NCBI GenBank assembly: GCA_029974875.1
Contig: JARKQP010000855.1
Location: 1 to 5,464, forward strand
Length of the DNA stretch: 5,464 nt
Source: Mobilitalea sp.
Lineage (GTDB): Bacteria > Bacillota_A > Clostridia > Lachnospirales > Lachnospiraceae
Direction: 5' to 3'
Part shown: piece by piece, positions 1-5,358 of the stretch
How the letters are laid out: each line of letters starts with the position of its first letter
How positions within the stretch are numbered: the first letter of the stretch is position 1
Position numbers and translations under genes: made by a program
Notes under the pieces: model-generated
What the model was told of the DNA's origin: nothing
The model's input: only the letters and a program-made list of their open reading frames with translations
Databases searched by the model: none

Positions 1-2563
1 CCCTAGGTGTGATATTTGTATCTATTGCATATAATTTGCTGGTAACGGGATTTAGTATGATATAACTTTTCTCCCTGATAAAGGCTGAATCCAACTCCTG
101 CTTGGTAAGCCCGGAATACACTTTAACACTTGTCCATTGCCCTGAGCCTGGAGAAATATAGATATATCCGTCCTTATCGACCTCGATATCAAATGGATCA
201 ATATCTATATCAAACTGACTGACCAGAGACATGCTCTGAGCATCTATTATTGCTACCCCGCCTGACGGGTCTCCGGCAAATGCATAGGAGTTACGGCCGC
301 CCTTTAAAAGGGTGACATACAATTTGCCATCCTTGTATGCAATACGCTCCGGTGGAAGCTTAAGACTTAGCTCTGTTTTGGTATCCGTCTCATAATTAAT
401 CGCGTATACTTTTGAATTTGCTGCGTCTGCTGCATACATGATTGGCTTTTTAGGATCCATAACAGTATCTGAAACCGCAGCATTCGCAGGTATTAAATAC
501 ATAGTATTGTTGTCCGTGGTATCTTCTGCTGTTCCAGTATTATTCCCATCACTGGTTGTACTGCTTCCCAAATCCGTAACACTGGGAGCTTCAATAAAAT
601 ACGAATTATTTGCTGTTTTAGATATTGCAACTATTTTTGAGTCTTTATAAAAGATATATTGACCTTCCCCTTGGATTGTATAACTCTTTATTTTCTTAAA
701 GGTTGAATAATCATATTGATTAATTACCCTGCCTGAGGCTGACGTGAAAAAGGTATTCTTATCTGTTGCAAATGCAATCGAGGTAAATGGGGCATCAAGC
801 TTTGTAATATATTTCATATCATAATCGGTTGCATTACTGCACCTAAAGATTATCCCAGCATTGTTAAAGAGGTATTTACCATCCGCAGATATCTTGAAGT
901 CAGCTGACATGGGATAATCTCCATCATAATTAGTGTTATAACCTCCATTTATAAAATTACCGTTCTTCACATTAAATGCATTGGCATCTATCGGGATTAC
1001 CTCTGATGTAAAGGAGTAAATTCTATCCAAGGTCGGATGTATCGCGATAATATTAGCATCATCAATCCATGTAGACTGTATCTCTTGTTTAGATTTCAGC
1101 GAATAGCTTTTTAAAGTGGTAAGCTGCCCGGAGCCAGAGGATAAATACAAATATCCATCTCTACTGACAGCAATTCCATAGGGATCCGTTGCAACATCGA
1201 ATTGTCCCTTTATCTTAAAAGTATTCAAATCAATAATTGCTACTGCCCCCTCCTGTTTTTCATCAGGAATACGCGGGCTGTGGGGTTTTTTCACCAACGT
1301 AACATACAGACATTTATCATCCACCGCCATTCGTTCGGGAGAAAAATCAAAAGAAATACTTGCCTCTTCTCCTGTCAGATAATTTACCTTATATAATTTT
1401 TTATTCTCTTTATCTGTAATATACAGATAGGTATCCTTCGAGTCCATCAACGCATCCGCCACCTTATAACCGAGCTTAATTCCTTCAACATCCAAAGAAG
1501 CCTCTGCATCAGAGAATTTCCCCACCGATACGGAATCCGCAATTCTTCTGGCCGCATTTTGCCACTTGTTCATATCTTTCTTTTCACAGGCAAACGTGCA
1601 ATAAAATAATCTATTATTTACCACGGTATAAAGATTTAAAGAATAAAGCTTGCCATCACTATTCTTAGAAATCACTTCATAATAACCAACAGTTGTTCTA
1701 TTCGTCTCTTTTATACTGGTACTTAATAGTTTATCACTTCTCTCAAGATAATCACTTTTATTTTTATTAATAGCTATATCTTTTATTAAATCATTAATCA
1801 TACCCTTATCCACTTTTACGTCATCAGAATAATAAAAAGCCAACATCGCATTCCCACTATCATTCGTGTAAACAGAATCAGGTAAATCCTCCCGGCCAAA
1901 TTCAGCTTTGATCTCATTCTGATCCATCCTTGTAAATGATTCGGGCACAAGTGCTTGAACCTTATCCGAGTAAACCGTTTTCTTACTAAGCTGTGTTTCA
2001 TCAAAAAGCTTTGTAAGATCTTTTAATAAACGCTTATCCGTATTAACACTAAACGGCTTTGCCTTGTTTCCTATGACTTTAACATTGGAATATGTAAAGA
2101 TTTTCTTACCAAACACCTTATCAACAATACCTTGCATAGGTATGTATATTTCTCCACGAATCTTCCGGGCCGGTTCTGAAAGCTTGATATTCTTCCCATT
2201 CACACTCATATTGTTGCTTCCCAGTTTTAGTTTACAGGTCTTGCGCCCATATTTAACCGTGATTACATTGGATTTCTTATTTAGCTTCATGTCTGCTTTG
2301 AAAGTTGTTGCAGCAAATGTCATTGGTATTAGTGTTGTTTTGTCATCCACAACCGGTACACTTAGCGGATTCGAAGAGTTAACCCAAACCTGTTTATTGT
2401 TTACAAAGGCCTTGCTGGAATTGGTACAGATAACTACCGAATTGTTTAGCCGCTTCTTTAAGGTGTCTGTTGCTGCATCGACTTTTGTCGGCAACATTGT
2501 AAATAGCATTGTAATCTGGCATATCATAATGATCAGTGCCAAGATTTGTTTTTTTATTTTCAT
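1..2563 (-). CDS. Exported stalk-domain protein with PsbP-like region and duplicated beta-propeller module (C-terminus beyond window)
   Basis: The minus-strand frame is open from the ATG at 2563 to the left edge, with 854 codons and no stop. An AGGGG ribosome binding site (2573-2569) lies 5 nt before the ATG. Residues 1-30 form a signal peptide: basic MKIKK, a hydrophobic core, and V-D-A before a likely cleavage after A30. Residues about 42-164 resemble the copper amine oxidase N-terminal-like stalk domain (VNNKQVWV, TTLIPMTF, GEIYIPMQGIVD). Residues about 200-347 resemble PsbP/DcrB-like proteins (VPESF start, GYYEVI, NNRLFYCTFACEKKD, ending RIADSVSV). From about 368 come YVTN/YncE-like propeller blades (GAVAIIDLNT, DPYGIAVSRDGYLYLSSGSG). 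A Ser/Thr/Asp/Asn-rich linker at 666-687 precedes a second copy starting near 697. No catalytic residues stand out. A role in the cell envelope, in binding or sensing, is inferred. The substrate and anchoring mode are unknown because the C-terminus is missing. Domain calls are by eye; the coding call is firm. Confidence 0.9.
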   Translation of the reverse strand, partial: MKIKKQILALIIMICQITMLFTMLPTKVDAATDTLKKRLNNSVVICTNSSKAFVNNKQVWVNSSNPLSVPVVDDKTTLIPMTFAATTFKADMKLNKKSNVITVKYGRKTCKLKLGSNNMSVNGKNIKLSEPARKIRGEIYIPMQGIVDKVFGKKIFTYSNVKVIGNKAKPFSVNTDKRLLKDLTKLFDETQLSKKTVYSDKVQALVPESFTRMDQNEIKAEFGREDLPDSVYTNDSGNAMLAFYYSDDVKVDKGMINDLIKDIAINKNKSDYLERSDKLLSTSIKETNRTTVGYYEVISKNSDGKLYSLNLYTVVNNRLFYCTFACEKKDMNKWQNAARRIADSVSVGKFSDAEASLDVEGIKLGYKVADALMDSKDTYLYITDKENKKLYKVNYLTGEEASISFDFSPERMAVDDKCLYVTLVKKPHSPRIPDEKQEGAVAIIDLNTFKIKGQFDVATDPYGIAVSRDGYLYLSSGSGQLTTLKSYSLKSKQEIQSTWIDDANIIAIHPTLDRIYSFTSEVIPIDANAFNVKNGNFINGGYNTNYDGDYPMSADFKISADGKYLFNNAGIIFRCSNATDYDMKYITKLDAPFTSIAFATDKNTFFTSASGRVINQYDYSTFKKIKSYTIQGEGQYIFYKDSKIVAISKTANNSYFIEAPSVTDLGSSTTSDGNNTGTAEDTTDNNTMYLIPANAAVSDTVMDPKKPIMYAADAANSKVYAINYETDTKTELSLKLPPERIAYKDGKLYVTLLKGGRNSYAFAGDPSGGVAIIDAQSMSLVSQFDIDIDPFDIEVDKDGYIYISPGSGQWTSVKVYSGLTKQELDSAFIREKSYIILNPVTSKLYAIDTNITPR
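2..475 (-). repeat. Propeller module copy B, cut by the left edge (residues 697-854)
   Basis: This is the second copy of the module in the same frame, after the low-complexity linker at residues 666-687. It keeps the blade anchors of copy A, including GSGQ at 806-809, and differs mainly in the loop after LYVTL. If the copy is complete it should continue for about 170 more residues, giving a protein of at least about 1,025 residues. That extrapolation is inferred from the 329-residue period. Confidence 0.8.
989..1462 (-). repeat. Propeller module copy A, N-terminal part (residues 368-525)
   Basis: This segment aligns without gaps to residues 697-854 of the same protein at a constant offset of 329 residues. 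Shared anchors are MD at 373/702, PER in the second strand, LYVTL, VAIID, the QFD-DP-I-V-DGY run, GSGQ (477-480/806-809), KQE (492-494) and the late P510/P839 and Y516/Y845. A count by eye over residues 373-480 gives 45 of 108 identical. The pattern fits YVTN-type beta-propeller blades. Confidence 0.8.
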
Positions 2564-2568
2564 TTTAT

Positions 2569-2573
2569 CCCCT
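2569..2573 (-). promoter_or_regulatory. Ribosome binding site of the stalk/propeller gene
   Basis: AGGGG on the minus strand is followed by 5 nt (ATAAA) and the ATG at 2563-2561. It fixes the start just before the signal peptide. The site lies 6 nt downstream of the end of a 13-bp hairpin, so leader folding could influence its access. Confidence 0.75.
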
Positions 2574-2579
2574 GTGCCT

Positions 2580-2617
2580 TTCAATTTTTTGATGACCTAT
2601 TCAAAAAATTGAATAGG
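2580..2617 (-). repeat. Two overlapping, mutually exclusive hairpins in the leader of the stalk/propeller gene
   Basis: One inverted repeat has perfect 13-bp arms at 2580-2592 and 2601-2613 around an 8-nt loop. The other has perfect 9-bp arms at 2596-2604 (CCTATTCAA) and 2609-2617 (TTGAATAGG) around AAAA. They share bases at 2601-2604 and 2609-2613, so only one can form at a time. Neither is followed by a T-run on either strand, so they do not look like simple terminators. A switch controlling the nearby ribosome binding site, or a protein-binding dyad, is possible. No known riboswitch family is recognised. Confidence 0.6.
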
Positions 2618-2652
2618 CCTGAATGAAAAGGTTGAAAATGTTCTTTTTTCAA
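2581..2652 (-). CDS. Possible 23-codon leader ORF upstream of the stalk/propeller gene
   Basis: A GGGAGG ribosome binding site (2663-2658, minus strand) lies 5 nt before a TTG at 2652-2650. The frame runs 23 codons to a TGA at 2583-2581, which is 17 nt before the ATG of the large gene. The peptide begins MKKEHFQPF and contains four Phe and two His; it matches no family known to me. The strong ribosome binding site and the overlap with all three hairpins of the leader suggest a translated leader peptide that could affect folding. A chance ORF, or the remnant start of a lost gene, remains plausible. Confidence 0.35.
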   Translation of the reverse strand: MKKEHFQPFHSGLFNFLNRSSKN

Positions 2653-2655
2653 CCT
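2629..2655. repeat. Perfect 10-bp inverted repeat in the leader
   Basis: The arms AGGTTGAAAA (2629-2638) and TTTTCAACCT (2646-2655) flank a 7-nt loop. On the minus strand the second arm is followed only by TTTTC, which is a poor terminator tail. The stem covers the TTG start of the possible leader ORF, so folding could hide that start. Confidence 0.55.
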
Positions 2656-2663
2656 ATCCTCCC

Positions 2664-2886
2664 GATGTAAAATATTTCCCCCTATGAATGAGATGAGTTT
2701 ATGATGAGATATGGCGTAGTATGTGGCTATCTTAATATCACATATTAAACGGGAAAAGACAATTAAAATTGAGGGAAAATACCGTGTGAGTTAATGGGAT
2801 TAGAAGACAAAAAAGGAAGATATGTAGGGATATGGTTATGGGAGAAAATTCAGGAAATCAAGACCCACCCCTTTCCTTCGCCTCTG
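2664..2886. other. Intergenic stretch between the divergent genes
   Basis: This AT- and purine-rich DNA separates the minus-strand surface-protein gene from the plus-strand repressor gene. Apart from the candidate minus-strand promoter and its dyad, I see no gene, no RNA gene and no strong terminator. The short reading frames here lack convincing ribosome binding sites and starts. Confidence 0.6.
2734..2762 (-). promoter_or_regulatory. Candidate promoter of the stalk/propeller gene
   Basis: On the minus strand, TTGTCT (2762-2757) is separated by 17 nt from GATATT (2739-2734), which is preceded by TGT and so forms an extended -10 element. Each hexamer matches 4 of 6 consensus positions. Transcription would start near 2727 and give a leader of about 165 nt. 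A dyad, TTAATAT-CAC-ATATTAA (2732-2748), covers the -10 element and could be an operator. The promoter is AT-rich and only moderately supported. Confidence 0.4.
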
Positions 2887-2915
2887 TTGACCACACCGCT
2901 GCATCATGGTATACT
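2887..2915 (+). promoter_or_regulatory. Promoter of the CsoR-family repressor gene
   Basis: TTGACC (2887-2892), a 17-nt spacer and TATACT (2910-2915) make a near-consensus housekeeping sigma promoter. The expected start near 2922 falls at the left end of the palindromic operator at 2921-2938, so repressor binding would block start or escape. Confidence 0.8.
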
Positions 2916-2920
2916 GACAG

Positions 2921-2938
2921 CATACCCATATGGGTATG
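2921..2938. promoter_or_regulatory. CsoR-type operator, perfect 18-bp palindrome
   Basis: CATACCCATATGGGTATG is perfectly self-complementary and carries the TACCC/GGGTA half-sites typical of CsoR-family operators. It overlaps the predicted transcription start of the repressor gene and ends 3 nt before the ribosome binding site, which points to autorepression. Two related sites lie in the promoter of the downstream ATPase gene. Confidence 0.8.
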
Positions 2939-2953
2939 TTGGGAGGTGACAAT

Positions 2954-3229
2954 ATGCGCCAGTGCATGGATGTTGATAATTTACACAGGCGGCTTAATAA
3001 AATTATAGGACAGATCAAGGCCATTGATAAAATGGTGGAGGAGGATGTTCCCTGTGAAGAGATCCTAATCCAAATCAATGCGGCAAAAAGTGCCTTGCAT
3101 AAGGTTGGGCAGGTTGTTTTAGAGGGGCATTTGAATCACTGTGTCCGCGAGGGAATCGAACATGGGGATGCTGATAAAACCATTGCCGACTTTGCCAAAG
3201 CGGTCGAACACTTTTCAAGAATGACATAA
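2954..3229 (+). CDS. csoR: CsoR/DUF156-family metal-sensing transcriptional repressor
   Basis: This 91-residue all-helical DNA-binding repressor is normal in length for the family. Family landmarks are HRRLNKIIGQIKAIDKM in helix 1, PCEEILIQINAAKSAL in helix 2, and EGHLNHC. The metal ligands map to C34, H59 and C63, the Cys-His-(x3)-Cys set of Cu(I)-sensing CsoR; RcnR has His at the last position and FrmR lacks that Cys. C4, H11 and H62 are further possible ligands, so another metal is not excluded. The ATG at 2954 was chosen because GGAGGTGA (2942-2949) sits just before it. The in-frame ATG at 2930 lies inside the operator and upstream of that site. The apo form is expected to bind the TACCC/GGGTA dyads at its own promoter and at the ATPase promoter, with metal causing release. 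The family is certain; Cu(I) as effector is inferred. Confidence 0.93.
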   Translation: MRQCMDVDNLHRRLNKIIGQIKAIDKMVEEDVPCEEILIQINAAKSALHKVGQVVLEGHLNHCVREGIEHGDADKTIADFAKAVEHFSRMT

Positions 3230-3241
3230 CTATCGAATTTC

Positions 3242-3280
3242 AAAGGGCAGTTGCTTTCATTAATGCAGCTGTCTTTTTTT
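3242..3280 (+). terminator. Rho-independent terminator after the repressor gene
   Basis: Arms GGCAGTTGC (3246-3254) and GCAGCTGTC (3265-3273) form a 9-bp stem with two G-U pairs and a 10-nt loop, followed by seven T (3274-3280). Upstream AAAG can extend the stem into the T-run. The T-run ends one base before the -35 element of the ATPase promoter, so the two transcription units are separated with no spare sequence. Confidence 0.8.
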
Positions 3281-3281
3281 G

Positions 3282-3310
3282 TTGACAAGGTATACCCATG
3301 GGGGTATACT
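3282..3310 (+). promoter_or_regulatory. Promoter of the heavy-metal ATPase gene
   Basis: TTGACA (3282-3287), a 17-nt spacer and TATACT (3305-3310) match consensus almost fully, so the unrepressed promoter should be strong. An operator dyad fills the spacer and a second dyad lies over the expected start near 3317. The ATPase gene can therefore be induced independently of readthrough from the repressor gene. Confidence 0.85.
3290..3309. promoter_or_regulatory. CsoR-type operator 1 of the ATPase promoter (within the -35/-10 spacer)
   Basis: Arms GTATACCC (3290-3297) and GGGTATAC (3302-3309) flank a 4-nt centre. The arms share the TACCC/GGGTA half-sites with the repressor's own operator. The right arm overlaps the -10 element, so bound repressor would occlude RNA polymerase. 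Confidence 0.78.
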
Positions 3311-3314
3311 ATGC

Positions 3315-3334
3315 CTATACCCCCATCGGTATAG
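3315..3334. promoter_or_regulatory. CsoR-type operator 2 of the ATPase promoter (at the transcription start)
   Basis: Arms CTATACC (3315-3321) and GGTATAG (3328-3334) flank CCCATC. The left arm has the C-tract of the other sites, while the right arm has a shorter G-run, so this may be the weaker site. Its centre is 25 bp from that of operator 1, and it ends 2 nt before the ribosome binding site of the ATPase gene. Confidence 0.68.
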
Positions 3335-3350
3335 AAGGGAGCGGATTATA

Positions 3351-5210
3351 TTGTTGAAATTCTTTACTGACGAGGACAAACGGACGGTTTTGTTCCTCCT
3401 TATTTCTCTGCCCGCATTGGTCATCAGCTTCTTCAACATCGGGAATTTTCCTGTTGACACAGCGTGGATTGCCATCCTCCTCTGCGGTATTCCAATCGTA
3501 AAAGGTGCTGTTGCCGGACTGGTAACAGCCTTCGATATTAAAGCAGATGTCCTCGTTTCCATTGCGCTGGTGGCCGCCATTGTCATCGGCGAAATCTTTG
3601 CTGCCGGTGAGGTAGCTTTTATTATGGCCCTCGGTGCCTATCTGGAGGATCGCACAGTAGCAAAGGCACGTGCCGGAATTGAAAAACTGGTTCACCTTAC
3701 CCCTACCACTGCCAGAAGGATCTATAATGGAGAAGAGACGGTTATCCCTGCGGCACAGGTTAAAACAGGTGATATTTTGCGTGTCCTTGCCGGGGAAACC
3801 ATCGCTGTGGACGGCACAATTATAAAGGGACAGACCACTATCGACCAGTCTGTCATGACAGGTGAGTCCCTTCCGGTAGACAAGAGTGACGGTGATGAGG
3901 TTTTCAGCGGCACAGTCAATCAGTTCGGCACTTTTGATATGGTGGCCCAAAAGGTTGGTGAGGACAGCTCTTTGCAGCGGATGATAAGGCTTGTAGAATC
4001 TGCAGATGCGGGAAAAGCAAAAATCGTGGGCATTGCTGACCGCTGGGCTACCTGGATTGTTGTCATCGCGCTTCTTTCTGCCATCGGTACCTGGTTCGTA
4101 ACAGGTGAAATTATCCGCTCGGTTACTATACTGGTTGTATTCTGCCCCTGCGCTTTGGTTCTGGCTACCCCCACCGCCATTATGGCGGGAATCGGAAATG
4201 CCACCAGATACGGAATCCTTATCCGTGAGGGCGACGCGTTGGAACGGCTCGCCAAGGTCAGGCGTATTGCTTTTGACAAAACCGGAACCCTGACCTATGG
4301 AAAACCCGTCGTAACCCAAATAATTAGCGCAGACCCCGGAGTAGACGAAGCCCTGCTGCTGGAGCTTGCAGCTGCAGCAGAGCTGCGTTCCGAGCATCCC
4401 TTAGGTAAGGCCATTGTGGATCACTATAGGCAAAGGGTTGGGTCTTTGCCAAAAGAACCGGAGGATTTCAAGCTTCTTGCCGGCCGGGGTGTATCGGTTA
4501 CCATAGATCACCAGCCTATTTTGGTAGGTAATGAAGCTCTCCTCACAGGGCAGGGCATCCCAGTTATAGAAACACTTCTCCAGGCCGCTGGGCATGCCAG
4601 GGCAGACGGCAGTACGGTCATCTATCTTGCGCGGGGCGGTGATGCCGTGGGACTGGTAGTCTTATCCGATACCCTGCGCCCGGATGCGGCACAAACTATC
4701 CAGGCAGTTCAACAGACCGGTATCCGCACCGTTTTACTCACAGGTGACACCGCCCAGGCCGCGGCACATATTGCACAGATTGCAGGCATCAATGAAATAC
4801 AAGCCGGTTGCCTGCCGGAAAATAAGCTGAATGTCATCCAGGCTTACCAGCAGAAAGACGAGCTGGTCTGCATGGTCGGTGACGGAATTAACGATGCCCC
4901 AGCGCTTAAAATCGCCCATGTGGGAATTGCGATGGGTGGTATTGGAAGTGATATCGCCGTTGATGCCGCCGATATGGTTCTTGTCGGGGATGACATCAAG
5001 GAAATCCCACACCTTTTACAGCTTGCACAAAAAACGATGCAGACCATCAACATCAACCTCGCAGCCTCCATGGCACTCAATTTTATTGCCATCGGGCTTG
5101 CAATCACCGGAATACTAAATCCTGTAGTAGGTGCATTAGTACATAATATAGGCTCCGTGGCTGTAATTATTAATTCCTCCCTATTACTCAGATGGAGAAA
5201 GGAAAAATGA
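3351..5210 (+). CDS. P1B-type heavy-metal-translocating ATPase without N-terminal metal-binding domain
   Basis: This 619-residue inner-membrane pump couples ATP hydrolysis to export of a metal cation. The eight-helix P1B layout is visible: TM1 about 11-29, TM2 38-58, a TM3-TM4 hairpin 66-100, TM5 232-251, TM6 256-278, TM7 568-590 and TM8 591-614. Motifs are intact: TGES (170-173) in the actuator domain, CPC (265-267) in TM6, DKTGT with phosphorylated D309, HP (349-350) in the nucleotide-binding domain, TGD (464-466) and GDGINDAP from 510. There is no HMA domain or CxxC before TM1, which shortens the protein compared with CopA or CadA. TM7 has N577 and TM8 has H598-N599-x-G-S, unlike the MSxSS of Cu(I) pumps or the DxG of Zn/Cd pumps. 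The start is TTG at 3351, 9 nt after GGGAG (3337-3341); the next codon, TTG at 3354, is an alternative. Upstream in-frame codons lie in the promoter. Promoter sites tie it to the CsoR-type repressor. The pump family is certain; the metal is not. Confidence 0.94.
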   Translation: MLKFFTDEDKRTVLFLLISLPALVISFFNIGNFPVDTAWIAILLCGIPIVKGAVAGLVTAFDIKADVLVSIALVAAIVIGEIFAAGEVAFIMALGAYLEDRTVAKARAGIEKLVHLTPTTARRIYNGEETVIPAAQVKTGDILRVLAGETIAVDGTIIKGQTTIDQSVMTGESLPVDKSDGDEVFSGTVNQFGTFDMVAQKVGEDSSLQRMIRLVESADAGKAKIVGIADRWATWIVVIALLSAIGTWFVTGEIIRSVTILVVFCPCALVLATPTAIMAGIGNATRYGILIREGDALERLAKVRRIAFDKTGTLTYGKPVVTQIISADPGVDEALLLELAAAAELRSEHPLGKAIVDHYRQRVGSLPKEPEDFKLLAGRGVSVTIDHQPILVGNEALLTGQGIPVIETLLQAAGHARADGSTVIYLARGGDAVGLVVLSDTLRPDAAQTIQAVQQTGIRTVLLTGDTAQAAAHIAQIAGINEIQAGCLPENKLNVIQAYQQKDELVCMVGDGINDAPALKIAHVGIAMGGIGSDIAVDAADMVLVGDDIKEIPHLLQLAQKTMQTININLAASMALNFIAIGLAITGILNPVVGALVHNIGSVAVIINSSLLLRWRKEK

Positions 5211-5263
5211 AAGAACTGCGGACGCTCTCCTATCCGTTCTCAAGCCAGGCAAAGCTTGTATAA
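5207..5263 (+). CDS. Possible 18-residue ORF overlapping the ATPase stop codon
   Basis: An ATG at 5207 overlaps the ATPase TGA in the ATGA arrangement typical of translational coupling, and purine-rich GGAGAAAGG (5194-5202) lies just upstream. The frame reads MKELRTLSYPFSSQAKLV and stops at a TAA at 5261-5263. I recognise no family. It may be a coupled small protein, the surviving start of a disrupted downstream gene, or chance. Confidence 0.25.
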   Translation: MKELRTLSYPFSSQAKLV

Positions 5264-5291
5264 ATGGTGATGAATACTTGTGGTAATAAAT

Positions 5292-5325
5292 AGGCAGAAA
5301 TGCCTGAGGCTTTAAAAAACAGCCT
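5292..5325. repeat. Tandem small hairpins downstream of the ATPase gene
   Basis: AGGCA-GAAA-TGCCT (5292-5305) is a 5-bp stem with a GNRA-type loop. It is followed by AGGCT (5307-5311) and AGCCT (5321-5325) around an A-rich loop. No T-run follows on the plus strand, so a rho-independent terminator is not clear. The hairpins may still stabilise the 3' end of the ATPase transcript. Confidence 0.35.
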
Positions 5326-5358
5326 GGGAATTGAAATAAATTAGATAATGCTATTATA

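Noticed and set aside
2064..2612. Plus-strand reading frame of 182 codons
   Set aside because: It lies opposite the signal peptide, stalk domain and PsbP-like start of the well-supported minus-strand gene, has no convincing ribosome binding site, and shows no recognisable domain.
2580..2655. Leader hairpins as rho-independent terminators
   Set aside because: None is followed by a clear T-run on either strand; the T- and A-runs lie in the stems or loops.
2930..2953. Upstream in-frame ATG at 2930 as start of the repressor
   Set aside because: It falls in the centre of the palindromic operator and upstream of the GGAGGTGA ribosome binding site, which serves the ATG at 2954. The extra residues MGMLGGDN do not look like part of the family.
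2836..3078. Minus-strand reading frame of 80 codons across the repressor promoter
   Set aside because: It overlaps the repressor gene, promoter and operator in antisense and has no recognisable domain.
3279..3350. N-terminal extension of the ATPase from upstream in-frame codons
   Set aside because: This stretch holds the terminator T-run, both promoter hexamers and two operators. The GGGAG site at 3337-3341 points to the TTG at 3351.
3315..4397. Minus-strand reading frame of 360 codons opposite the ATPase gene
   Set aside because: Its length reflects codon bias of the ATPase gene on the other strand. The translation shows no recognisable domains, and it would end inside the ATPase promoter and operators.
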